64,000 nucleotides of DNA, from positions 1 through 64,000 of the forward strand of contig JAYFRF010000001.1 in NCBI GenBank assembly GCA_034926225.1, in the 5' to 3' direction. How positions within the stretch are numbered: position 1 is the first letter of the stretch; each line of letters opens with the position of its first letter. Both the position numbers and the translations under genes were made by a program. The notes beneath the pieces are model-generated. The model was given only the letters and a program-made list of their open reading frames with translations. It ran no database searches and was not told where the DNA came from. Shown here piece after piece: positions 42,229 through 50,161 of the stretch. This stretch comes from JAAZKA01 sp034926225 (GTDB lineage Bacteria; Bacillota; Clostridia; Oscillospirales; QAMX01).

Positions 42229-43499
42229 TTCTGTGACGCGGCCAGCGCCTGCCCGAGGTCCTCAAACAGATCGTCGATATCCTCCAGACCGATCGCAAGA
42301 CGCACGGTGCCGGGCGCGATACCGGCGGCGTAGAGCTGCTCATCAGAGAGCTGGGAATGCGTCGTCGTTGCGGGGTGGGAAACGAGGGAACGCGCGTCGC
42401 CGAGGTTTGTAACGTGGGAGATCAGCTTACAGGAATTGATGAACTTGCCGCCGGCTTCCCGTCCGCCTTTTATAATAAAGGTGAACATCGAGGACGCGCC
42501 GTCCGGGAGGTATTTTTTTGAAAGCTCGTAGTAGGGGCTGGAGGGCAGCGCGGGATAATTGACCTGCTCCACCGCGTCGGACGTCTCTAAGAACTTCGCG
42601 ACAGCCAGCGCATTTTCACTGTGCTTCTTCATGCGCAGTCTTAATGTCTCGACCCCCAGAAGCGTTACCCACGCATTAAACGGGGACTGGCAGCCGCCGA
42701 AATCGCGCATAATCAGCGCGCGCTGACGGGCGATGAAACCTGCGTTGTTCGGTACGTCGGCAAAGACGACGCCGTGATAGCTCGGATCAGGATTATTCAA
42801 AAGAGGGAAGCGGGGGTTGTCCTTCCACTGGAACGTGCCGCAGTCAACGGTCAATCCGCCCATTACGGTACCGGTGCCGGAAAGGAACTTCGTCGTCGAA
42901 TGGATGATCAGATCGGCGCCGAACTCCTTGGGGCGCAGCAAGGCAGGGGAAGGAACCGTATTATCTACAATCATCGGAATTCCATGTGCGTGAGCGATAC
43001 CGGCAATGGCTTCGATATCGGCAAGGTCGGCGTTGGGATTGCCCACCGCTTCGACATACAGCGCCTTCGTCCGTTCGGTGATCGCCGCTTCAAACGCCTC
43101 GGGCTGATGTGCGTCGACAAAATTGACGCGAATGCCCAGGCGCGCGAACGATTTGCCGAACAAATTCATCGTGCCGCCGTAGAGATTGTTGCCCGCCACG
43201 ATTTCGTCACCCTCTCCGGCGAGGTTCATAACCGTCATATGGATTGCCGCATGACCCGACGCCGCCGCAAGCGCACCCACACCGCCTTCCAACGCCGCCA
43301 CACGCGCTTCGAGAATATCGCAGGTGGGGTTGCTTAACCGGGCGTAGATATTCCCGGGTTCCTCAAGCGCGAAAAGCTGACGCGCATGCTCGGTACTGTC
43401 AAAGGTATAGGCCGTCGTCGCGTAGATCGGTACGGCACGGGAATGGGTCGTCGGTTCGGGCGTATAGCCGGCATGGAGGGCGAGAGTATCAAAGCGCAT
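42225..43499 (-). CDS. metY: O-acetylhomoserine sulfhydrylase / Cys-Met metabolism PLP enzyme
   Basis: 424 aa. PLP-dependent gamma-family enzyme: AVPIYATTAYTFDSTEHA, YARLSNPTCDILEARVAALEGG, VDNTVPSPALLRP, and the PLP Lys in HSTTKFLSGTGTVMGG. Makes homocysteine from O-acetylhomoserine and sulfide (direct sulfhydrylation) and may also act on methanethiol. Length and ETxxNP-like site match OAH sulfhydrylase rather than cystathionine gamma-lyase. AAAGAAAGG lies in a 29-bp gap after the GerMN gene; no S-box or T-box riboswitch fits there, so expression probably comes from the upstream unit. Confidence 0.9.
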   Translation of the reverse strand: MRFDTLALHAGYTPEPTTHSRAVPIYATTAYTFDSTEHARQLFALEEPGNIYARLSNPTCDILEARVAALEGGVGALAAASGHAAIHMTVMNLAGEGDEIVAGNNLYGGTMNLFGKSFARLGIRVNFVDAHQPEAFEAAITERTKALYVEAVGNPNADLADIEAIAGIAHAHGIPMIVDNTVPSPALLRPKEFGADLIIHSTTKFLSGTGTVMGGLTVDCGTFQWKDNPRFPLLNNPDPSYHGVVFADVPNNAGFIARQRALIMRDFGGCQSPFNAWVTLLGVETLRLRMKKHSENALAVAKFLETSDAVEQVNYPALPSSPYYELSKKYLPDGASSMFTFIIKGGREAGGKFINSCKLISHVTNLGDARSLVSHPATTTHSQLSDEQLYAAGIAPGTVRLAIGLEDIDDLFEDLGQALAASQK

Positions 43500-43528
43500 A
43501 GGAATTCACAGACCTTTCTTTTGTTTCG

Positions 43529-44449
43529 TTATTCAATTATGGTCCCCGGTGTACGGGGCGTGATAGGCTGATCAAAATGGGGATGGATATACGACTGCCT
43601 CGTCTCTCCATTGATCAGGAACTGTACGCTGACGACGTCTTGCAATGCGGTTAGGGAGTTTACGATCGCATAGACGACCAAGCTTGTCCCATCGGAAGCC
43701 GCAATGTTCTCGTTTAAAAAGTCCTCGGACAGGTCTACATAGCAAATTCCGTTATCGATACGAACGCTGTTAACCGACGTTCCCTCGGGGATAAACCGGA
43801 TAACATACCCCTTATCGGTAACAGGTCCCGACAGCAGCGTTTCCATCACCGCTTCCGCAATATTGGCATTTGCAGGCAGGCGCACCTGACACAGTGCGTT
43901 ATCAAGCCCAGTTTGCTCAAGATTGGGATAATAAAGTGTTAGCTCGTATGTCTCGATGCGCAGCGCATCCGTATCCGTCACATATAAGTCCGGCGTCAGG
44001 ATACCCTCATGCAGTTCCTGTGAACCGGAAAAAATACGAACACCCTCCACATCGTTCTTCTGACAAAGCGTCAGCGTCACTGCGCAAAGCATTCTTTCCA
44101 GTACAGCTGCATCCAGCTTCTCCAGCCCTGCCGAGAATACGCATATGACGATCCCGTCTTCCTGCGTAACCTCCGTCAGACTGATGCCGTAGTTCAGCAC
44201 GGCGGAAAGAGCCGCATTGGACGGTGGTTTTTGCATTTCCGCAATCAACCGTCTGTAAAGCACATTGCCAGTAACCTTGGGTATACTGCGTTTCTCGAGG
44301 CGAATCGCCCCCGTACCGTCAATGGATGACGGGTCGGCAATACAGGCTACGGAAATGGTCATCGTCTGCCCGCTCTGTACGCAGGACGATAACAGGGCAA
44401 GGATGCTGACCGCCGCGAGCAAAGCCGCGATATACTTCATCCTCGTCAT
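43529..44449 (-). CDS. GerMN-domain lipoprotein (LpqB/GerM-like)
   Basis: 306 aa. Signal peptide ending in lipobox LLSSC (Cys23). Two GerMN (sporulation/spore germination) domains are likely: one early, poorly conserved, and one near 170-290 with LPANANIAEAVMETLLSGP and NGICYVDLSEDFL followed by NSLTALQDVVSVQFLINGE, shortened to VVYAIVNSLTAL. The ATG at 44449 overlaps the kinase stop as ATGA. Kinase plus GerMN lipoprotein recalls the actinobacterial MtrB-LpqB pair, in which the lipoprotein regulates the sensor kinase. In B. subtilis GerM acts in sporulation. Role here: probable extracellular partner of the kinase. Confidence 0.85.
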   Translation of the reverse strand: MTRMKYIAALLAAVSILALLSSCVQSGQTMTISVACIADPSSIDGTGAIRLEKRSIPKVTGNVLYRRLIAEMQKPPSNAALSAVLNYGISLTEVTQEDGIVICVFSAGLEKLDAAVLERMLCAVTLTLCQKNDVEGVRIFSGSQELHEGILTPDLYVTDTDALRIETYELTLYYPNLEQTGLDNALCQVRLPANANIAEAVMETLLSGPVTDKGYVIRFIPEGTSVNSVRIDNGICYVDLSEDFLNENIAASDGTSLVVYAIVNSLTALQDVVSVQFLINGETRQSYIHPHFDQPITPRTPGTIIE

Positions 44450-45858
44450 GACGGCAACCCCACCTCCGCTCCGCGATAGGGAAGGCATACGACAAACCGC
44501 GTCCCCTGCGGCTGCCGGTTTTCCGCCCAGACTTTACCGCCGTATTCTTCGACGGTCTGTTTGACGATCGACAGCCCCAATCCGGTGCCGCCCGTCTCCC
44601 TCGAGCGCGCTTTATCGACACGGTAAAAGCGTTCAAAGATACGGGAAAGCTCCGACTCCGGAACACCGACGCCGGTATCGTCGACCAGACAGTAAACATT
44701 GCCTTCGCTTTTATACGTAAGCACATGTACGCTTCCAAAATCGACGTTGTATTTGATGGCATTTTCCGTTAGATTAAAGACCACTTGATAAATCGGATCC
44801 TCCGCCGCCTCGATGATACATTCGGGCGCAGTGTCCACTTGCAGCTTGATGCCACGCTCCGCCGCAAGCGGCTGTAAGAACTTCGCCGCACGGCGCGCAA
44901 TATCCGACAAGTCGAGATATTCCCGCGCGTGATCGGCAAGCTCTACATCCAACCGTGTCAGCTGTAATAAATGATCGGTAATACGTGTCAGACGCGCAAT
45001 TTCATCGCTGATATCATGCAGGAAATCGCGTACATCGTTCATGCGCATATCCGGGTTCTGGATAATCGAGTCAGCAAGCAGCTTGATCGACGCAAGCGGC
45101 GTCCGCAGCTCATGCGATGCGTCGGACACGAAGCGTCTGCGCAAGGTTTCAGTCTTCTGCAGCCGTCCGGAAAGATCGTTAAACTCCGCCGCAAGCGTTG
45201 TGATCTCATCATGCCCGCCGATGATCAAGCGATGCTCATACTGTCCCTCGCGGATCATCTGAATCGCGCCGGACAGCTTCTGCAGTCGACGGGAATACAA
45301 CAGCGAGAAGAATATCATCATGACAATGCAGATGAACAGTACGACCAACGTGATATTGCGTAAATACTCCTGAATCCCAATCAAAAGCTCGGCGATATCC
45401 GGATCGACGTCGAAAAAGCAGACAGTTCCCAAAAGTTCGCCTTTATACATAATCGGAACCGCCGCGATAGACTCAAATGCACCGTTCGCATAAGCACAGC
45501 GGAACGCGTCGTTGCCTGATAGAGCCGAATAGACCTCCGTAAGCATCAAAGACCGTCCCGTCACAGGCAGCTCCTGCGAGTTGTCGTAGAGCACCATGCC
45601 GCGATGGTCGGTGACAAGCATTCGCACATCTCCGGATACGTCGAGAATCGACATGACGGAATTGACCCGTTCCGCGTCCAGCGACGCGAGTCCCGCAAGC
45701 GAGGAGGACACCATATTCGCGGTTTTCAAAAGCTCGTTAGCCTTGGAATCGACAATCAGCCGCTGCGTTGTAAAGACCGGCGTCGTATTGACGATTATCA
45801 GCACAACGGCAATGATCGCGGAGTAGGTGCCGAGGATGCGGAAGCGAAGACTGCACAA
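44446..45858 (-). CDS. HAMP sensor histidine kinase (WalK/MtrB-like)
   Basis: About 470 aa from a TTG at 45858. Two TM segments (about 7-30 and 150-175) bracket an extracellular sensor region, then HAMP, HisKA with the H-box VSDASHELRTPLAS, and HATPase with NLTENAIKYN, DTGVGVPE and GTGLGLSIV. Phosphorylates the OmpR-type regulator encoded just upstream. The start is uncertain: no in-frame ATG or GTG exists near the regulator stop, an in-frame ATG at 45978 would overlap the regulator gene by 101 bp, and GGGGAGTGGG near 45900 would suit an ATT at 45891. Downstream is the overlapping GerMN lipoprotein gene. Confidence 0.88.
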   Translation of the reverse strand: MCSLRFRILGTYSAIIAVVLIIVNTTPVFTTQRLIVDSKANELLKTANMVSSSLAGLASLDAERVNSVMSILDVSGDVRMLVTDHRGMVLYDNSQELPVTGRSLMLTEVYSALSGNDAFRCAYANGAFESIAAVPIMYKGELLGTVCFFDVDPDIAELLIGIQEYLRNITLVVLFICIVMMIFFSLLYSRRLQKLSGAIQMIREGQYEHRLIIGGHDEITTLAAEFNDLSGRLQKTETLRRRFVSDASHELRTPLASIKLLADSIIQNPDMRMNDVRDFLHDISDEIARLTRITDHLLQLTRLDVELADHAREYLDLSDIARRAAKFLQPLAAERGIKLQVDTAPECIIEAAEDPIYQVVFNLTENAIKYNVDFGSVHVLTYKSEGNVYCLVDDTGVGVPESELSRIFERFYRVDKARSRETGGTGLGLSIVKQTVEEYGGKVWAENRQPQGTRFVVCLPYRGAEVGLPS

Positions 45859-45877
45859 AAAATCGCGCAGCGCATGC

Positions 45878-46558
45878 TTACTGCTTGAAATAGTAACCCA
45901 CTCCCCATTTAGTGATGATGTACTCCGGCTCCGCGGGGTTCTTCTCGATCTTTTCCCGCAAGTGCCGGATATGCACATCCACCGTACGGATATCGCCCGG
46001 ATACTCGTAGCCCCAGACGATATTTAAAAGGTTTTCGCGGCTGTAGACACGTCCCGCATTACGCATCAGCATTTCCAGGAGATCGAACTCCTTGGCCGTC
46101 AGGACAACATGGTTGCCGTCGACGTAGACGTTCCGCTCAAAGCCGTCCAGTTCGATCGTACCCACCTTCACACGCCGGCTCTGATCGGCGCGGTCGGCAT
46201 TTCCCGAACGACGTAAAATCGCTCGGATACGTGCTTTCAGCTCCATAATGTTGAAAGGCTTCGTGATATAATCGTCGGCGCCGTACTCAAACCCGATCAG
46301 CTTGTCGGTGTCCTCACCCTTTGCCGTCAGCATGATGACCGGTGTATTGATAAATTCGCGGATACGGCGGCAGACCTCAAGCCCGTCGATTTTCGGCAGC
46401 ATCAGATCGAGGATAATCAAATCAAACTGCATCTCCCGCGCAAGCCGGAGCGCTTCTTCTCCGTCAAACGCCGTCTCTACGGTATAACCTTCGTTTTCCA
46501 AATTAAACTTGATGCCCTTGACAAGCAGCTTTTCATCGTCGACTACTAAAATACGCAT
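45878..46558 (-). CDS. OmpR/PhoB-family response regulator
   Basis: 226 aa. Receiver with DD at 7-8, phosphoacceptor Asp51 in IILDLMLPKIDG, conserved Thr in MLTAKGED and Lys in TKPFNIMELK, followed by a winged-helix output domain with RNAGRVYSRENLLNIVWGYEY and TVDVHIRHLREKIE (shortened to RENLLNIVWGYEY and VDVHIRHLREKI). First gene of a unit with the HAMP kinase and GerMN lipoprotein. Shares a promoter region with the divergent DacF-type carboxypeptidase gene, which may be a target. WalR/MtrA-like role in wall homeostasis is inference. Confidence 0.93.
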   Translation of the reverse strand: MRILVVDDEKLLVKGIKFNLENEGYTVETAFDGEEALRLAREMQFDLIILDLMLPKIDGLEVCRRIREFINTPVIMLTAKGEDTDKLIGFEYGADDYITKPFNIMELKARIRAILRRSGNADRADQSRRVKVGTIELDGFERNVYVDGNHVVLTAKEFDLLEMLMRNAGRVYSRENLLNIVWGYEYPGDIRTVDVHIRHLREKIEKNPAEPEYIITKWGVGYYFKQ

Positions 46559-46623
46559 GCGGTTTAACCCCCTAAAACACGATTGACAAACACAGGAATT
46601 CGGTTTACAATATACGCAAGTTT

Positions 46624-46653
46624 ATTATACCACATCCCTTCCTATAAACGCAA
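46624..46653 (-). promoter_or_regulatory. Promoter of the RR-kinase-GerMN unit
   Basis: Minus strand -35 TTGCGT (46648-46653), 18-bp spacer, -10 TATAAT (46624-46629, perfect). It leaves a leader of about 60 nt. Confidence 0.6.
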
Positions 46654-46655
46654 GC

Positions 46656-46680
46656 CGTTTTGGCAAAACGATTTGCAAAA
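46656..46680. promoter_or_regulatory. Palindrome and direct repeat between divergent RR and dacF genes
   Basis: CGTTTTG-G-CAAAACG (46656-46670) is a perfect 15-bp dyad, and GCAAAA is repeated at 46663-46668 and 46675-46680, 12 bp apart. It sits 3 bp upstream of the regulator -35 and about 30 bp before the dacF start, where an OmpR-type regulator could act on both genes. Confidence 0.45.
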
Positions 46681-46709
46681 TAAACTATTTTTGAAAGGGT
46701 TTACATACA

Positions 46710-48038
46710 ATGCGTAAAATCTTTTCCCGTACTTTGTCTCTGTTACTTGCGGTTATTCTATGCCTATCACCCACGCTTGCGAATTACGACGACGCCCCTT
46801 CCATTGTCGCAAAGGGCTGCGTCCTTTATGAAAAATACAGCGGCGAGGTCCTGTTCTCTCAGGGTGCCGACGAGCGTCTCTATCCCGCCAGCACGACGAA
46901 AATTATGACCGCCCTGCTGCTTTTGGAATACGGTCATCTGGATGATGTGGTTACCGCCTCCCAAACCGCCATTTCCTCCGTACCGTCAGGCTCCTCTATC
47001 GCAGGCTTGAAAACAGGAGAGGAGATGAAGCTTTCCGATCTGCTTATCTGTCTGCTCGTCCCTTCCGGCAATGATGCCGCCAACGTGATAGCGGAGGTCG
47101 TCGGCGGTTCCATCGAAAACTTCGTGGAGATGATGAATAAAAAAGCAAAGGCTCTCGGCTGTACCGATACCCATTTTGTCAACACGCACGGCTACCACGA
47201 CGACAACCATTATACAACGGCAAACGACCTTCTGAAAATCACGCTTGCCGCCATGCAATACCCCCAATTCACTGAAATTTGCGGTATGGCGCAGGCATCA
47301 GTCCCGGCCACCAACATCAGCGATGACCGCTACTTCAACACCACGAATTTCATGATCTCCAACACCGAAACCTCCGCCTATCTGTACGCTTACTGCACCG
47401 GCGGTAAAACCGGTACCACCACAGAAGCCGGCCGCTGCTTTGTCGGCTTCGCGCAGAAGGGAGATCTCTACCTCGTATCCGTCATGCTCGGTTCTACGAC
47501 CGAATATACGTATTCCGGTATCCGCCGCATCATGAGCTTTCTCGATACGGAAGACCTCTTTGATTGGGCTTTCACAAAGTTCAACTACCGGACCATTATA
47601 TCAGTCTCCGAACCGGCGGCGGAGGTGAAGGTCGCTTTATCCGACGGAAAGGATTATGTGGTTTTAAAGCCGGAACATGAGGTCAAAGTCCTCTTACATA
47701 CGTCCGTTGAGCTTTCCCGCTTTACCACCTCCATCATACTTGATGAAAATGTCACCGCACCGGTCGATCGCGGCGATGTGCTGGGTACCATGACCGTTTA
47801 CTTCGACGGCTCTCCCATCGATACCCTAAAGCTTCTCGCCGCAGAGGACGTCGAGTTGTCACAAACCCTTTATACGCTCCAGGAGTTACAGCGTGTACTG
47901 CATCAACCGTGGGTCCTTTGGGCGATTATCGCTATCGTCTGCTTACTCATATTCTATATCATTTTTACCTTTCATCATAACCGCCGCATCCGAAAAAAGG
48001 TTGCCCGTCGCAAACGGCATACAAACATCCGCCATTAA
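46710..48038 (+). CDS. D-alanyl-D-alanine carboxypeptidase (S11, DacF/DacA-like)
   Basis: 442 aa. Signal peptide (about 1-25), penicillin-binding DD-carboxypeptidase with Ser61-x-x-Lys64 (PASTTKIMT), Ser119-Gly-Asn (PSGND) and Lys233-Thr-Gly (GGKTGTT). A C-terminal beta-domain is followed by a TM helix (about 405-425) and a basic tail, so it is anchored at its C-terminus. Removes the terminal D-Ala from peptidoglycan stem peptides and limits cross-linking. It is divergent from the RR/HK/GerMN lipoprotein unit, suggesting common control. In B. subtilis DacF is spore-cortex related; which type this is cannot be told. Confidence 0.94.
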   Translation: MRKIFSRTLSLLLAVILCLSPTLANYDDAPSIVAKGCVLYEKYSGEVLFSQGADERLYPASTTKIMTALLLLEYGHLDDVVTASQTAISSVPSGSSIAGLKTGEEMKLSDLLICLLVPSGNDAANVIAEVVGGSIENFVEMMNKKAKALGCTDTHFVNTHGYHDDNHYTTANDLLKITLAAMQYPQFTEICGMAQASVPATNISDDRYFNTTNFMISNTETSAYLYAYCTGGKTGTTTEAGRCFVGFAQKGDLYLVSVMLGSTTEYTYSGIRRIMSFLDTEDLFDWAFTKFNYRTIISVSEPAAEVKVALSDGKDYVVLKPEHEVKVLLHTSVELSRFTTSIILDENVTAPVDRGDVLGTMTVYFDGSPIDTLKLLAAEDVELSQTLYTLQELQRVLHQPWVLWAIIAIVCLLIFYIIFTFHHNRRIRKKVARRKRHTNIRH

Positions 48039-48059
48039 TCCATATGATCAATTTCTTCA

Positions 48060-48096
48060 AGAGACAAGGCTGTCATAAGCCCTGTCTCTTTTTATT
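48060..48096 (+). terminator. Terminator after carboxypeptidase gene
   Basis: Arms AGAGACAAGGCT (48060-48071) and AAGCCCTGTCTCT (48077-48089), followed by TTTTTATT. Confidence 0.85.
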
Positions 48097-48110
48097 ACAC
48101 TTTTAAGCCG

Positions 48111-48140
48111 TCATAAGGCGGGACAGGCGCGCATATGGAT
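48111..48140 (+). promoter_or_regulatory. Candidate sigma-E promoter of the spoIIIA operon
   Basis: TCATAAG (48111-48117) and CATATGGAT (48132-48140) with a 14-bp spacer, resembling the mother-cell sigma-E pattern (TCATATT and CATACAnT). It lies 34 bases before spoIIIAA. Confidence 0.5.
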
Positions 48141-48174
48141 ATAGAGAAATCGGACAAAGAGGGGAGGATGGAAC

Positions 48175-49050
48175 ATGCCCGATCCCACACGCTTCGCCTC
48201 AGCTGCAGCCTATTTACCGGAAGCCATCCGCCGCTCAGCACTTACATTACCGGAGGATATCCGTCTTTGCGGCGAAGAGCTGCGCCTGCGTTTCGGATAC
48301 ACGCCGACCGTTACTGTCGATGGGATGGAAAAAAGTTTTCACACCGCTGCCGTTTCTGACTCAGACCTCGCCCGTACGCTTGAGCTCGCAACACGCTCCT
48401 CCGTACATACGGCAATGGACAGTTTGCGAGAAGGCTTCGTCACTGTCCCGGACGGTCATCGTATCGGCGTTTGCGGCATCGCCGCCGTATCCGACCACGG
48501 CTTGCTTTCATTACGCCGCGTCACGTCGGTTTCCATCCGTATCGCTCGGGAATTTCGGGGGATTGCGGAACCTGTTTATACCGCTCTCATGCGGACAGGC
48601 GGTGTTGACGGCACCCTGATCGTCTCTCCGCCGGGGCTTGGGAAGACGACCTTACTGCGTGACCTCGTGCGTCTCGCCTCCGACCATGGTACACGTGTCT
48701 CTCTGATCGATGAACGAAGCGAGCTTGCCGCAGGTGCGTTCGACGTCGGCGCTCATACGGACGTGATGACGGGGGTCCCGAAGGCGCGAGCCATCCCCAT
48801 GCTGCTGCGCGCGATGTCGCCGCAGCTTCTGGCCGTCGACGAGATCACCGCGCACGCAGATGTGGATGCAATGGAGCAGGCCGTCGGATGCGGCGTAGGG
48901 CTGCTTGCTACGGTACATGGGACAGCGCTTGCCGATATCACCGCCCGTCCCGCGCTCGACGGTTTTTTGCGGCGCGGCGCATTCCGCAACGTGGTGTTTA
49001 TCGACCGTGCCGGAAAGGGCAGGCGATACCGAACGGAGGGGATCCGATGA
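48175..49050 (+). CDS. spoIIIAA: Stage III sporulation protein AA (ATPase)
   Basis: 291 aa, cytoplasmic AAA-like ATPase of the SpoIIIA-SpoIIQ feeding-tube complex, which resembles secretion ATPases. Walker A SPPGLGKTT at 151-159, Walker B-like SPQLLAVDEITAHAD, and the N-terminal RFGYTPTV and VPDGHRIGVCG motifs typical of SpoIIIAA. GGGGAGGATGG precedes the ATG. First gene of an eight-gene operon, expressed in the mother cell under sigma-E. Confidence 0.95.
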   Translation: MPDPTRFASAAAYLPEAIRRSALTLPEDIRLCGEELRLRFGYTPTVTVDGMEKSFHTAAVSDSDLARTLELATRSSVHTAMDSLREGFVTVPDGHRIGVCGIAAVSDHGLLSLRRVTSVSIRIAREFRGIAEPVYTALMRTGGVDGTLIVSPPGLGKTTLLRDLVRLASDHGTRVSLIDERSELAAGAFDVGAHTDVMTGVPKARAIPMLLRAMSPQLLAVDEITAHADVDAMEQAVGCGVGLLATVHGTALADITARPALDGFLRRGAFRNVVFIDRAGKGRRYRTEGIR

Positions 49051-49553
49051 TTACAGCCAAGTTTTTCGGCGCCGTTTTCCTCGTTACGGGTGGCTATCTC
49101 GGCGGACGCGCCTGTCGTGCGGAATACCGCACCCGGTTGAAAACCATCCGCACATTGATCACCTCGCTTGCGCGCATCCGAGCCGAGATCACACTGCGTC
49201 TTACTCCGCTTCCGGAGCTGATTACCTCTGAATGCGCCTTTACCGACGGTCGCGTACAGGCTTTTTACCGGGAAGTATCCCGTCTGTACGACGAAGACGG
49301 GAGTTTCCAAGCCTCGTGGGACGATGCCATCGACCGACTCCGTACATCGGCCGAAGAACGCGGAATTTTATCCTCTCTCGGAACCGTTCTGGGACGGTAT
49401 GACGCCCATGCGCAGGAGGAAGCGCTGCGTTACGCCGAGGACTCCCTTGCGCGGTGCGCCGAAGCTGCGGAAAACGATCTGAAACTGCGCGGTATGCTGA
49501 TGTCCAGGCTACTTCCCGGTATTGCGCTTGCCGCCGCAATTCTACTATGGTGA
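49047..49553 (+). CDS. spoIIIAB: Stage III sporulation protein AB
   Basis: 168 aa. N-terminal TM helix (about 4-22), long helical cytoplasmic part with LITSLARIRAEITLRLTPLPEL (shortened to LARIRAEITLRLTPL) typical of the family, and a C-terminal hydrophobic stretch. Start ATG overlaps the spoIIIAA stop as ATGA. Related to GspF-like inner-membrane components of secretion systems. Confidence 0.93.
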   Translation: MITAKFFGAVFLVTGGYLGGRACRAEYRTRLKTIRTLITSLARIRAEITLRLTPLPELITSECAFTDGRVQAFYREVSRLYDEDGSFQASWDDAIDRLRTSAEERGILSSLGTVLGRYDAHAQEEALRYAEDSLARCAEAAENDLKLRGMLMSRLLPGIALAAAILLW

Positions 49554-49560
49554 TGTGCTT

Positions 49561-49755
49561 ATGAATGTGGATTTAATCTTCAAAATCGCCGCCATTGGCA
49601 TCCTGGTTTCGGTCTTAAATCAGGTTCTGATCCGTTCCGGCCGCGAGGAACAAGCCATGATGACCACCCTTGCGGGTTTGATCGTCGTGCTGATGATTAT
49701 TATCAACGAGATCAGTACCCTGTTCGAAACAGCAAAGCGTTTATTTGGATTTTAG
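49561..49755 (+). CDS. spoIIIAC: Stage III sporulation protein AC
   Basis: 64 aa, two TM helices, MNVDLIFKIAAIGILVSVL at the start and EEQAMMTTLAGLIVVLMII in the second half, typical of the SpoIIIAC/AD family. The ATG at 49561 is chosen over a longer in-frame start since it gives the usual size. Confidence 0.93.
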   Translation: MNVDLIFKIAAIGILVSVLNQVLIRSGREEQAMMTTLAGLIVVLMIIINEISTLFETAKRLFGF

Positions 49756-49758
49756 CCT

Positions 49759-50145
49759 ATGAACGACTTAGGAAAGCTCGCCGCCGCCGCCATGATCGGC
49801 ACCCTGCTTGCCTTGTTTGTCAAGAAGCAGCAGCCCGACGTCGCCCTTGTCATCGTTCTCGCCACAGGCGCGATCATCCTCTCGGCGGCCTTGCAGTACC
49901 TCACCGTCGTCGCTGATTTTTGGGATGATCTGACTTCGGCGGCATCAATTTCGGGAAAAGTTTCCGCACCGCTGTTCCGCGCCGTCGGCATCTCCATAAC
50001 GATTCAAATTGCCTCGGCGCTCTGCCGTGACAGCGGTGAAAGCGCGCTTGCAGCAAAGCTTGAACTATGCGGCACCGCCGCATGTATTCTCGTCATGCTA
50101 CCGCTCTTATCCGATATGCTTCGTCTGATCGCAGACATGCTTTGA
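49759..50145 (+). CDS. spoIIIAD: Stage III sporulation protein AD
   Basis: 128 aa, four hydrophobic helices, with MIGTLLALFVKKQQPDVAL and FRAVGISITIQIASALCRDSGESALAAKLELCG, shortened to SALCRDSGESALAAKLE, the family pattern. Three bases after spoIIIAC. Membrane part of the channel complex. Confidence 0.93.
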   Translation: MNDLGKLAAAAMIGTLLALFVKKQQPDVALVIVLATGAIILSAALQYLTVVADFWDDLTSAASISGKVSAPLFRAVGISITIQIASALCRDSGESALAAKLELCGTAACILVMLPLLSDMLRLIADML

Positions 50146-50161
50146 CGGAGACAGTGTCGAT

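Noticed and set aside
43500..43528. S-box or T-box riboswitch in front of metY
   Set aside because: The gap is only 29 bases, far too short; nothing structured is visible.
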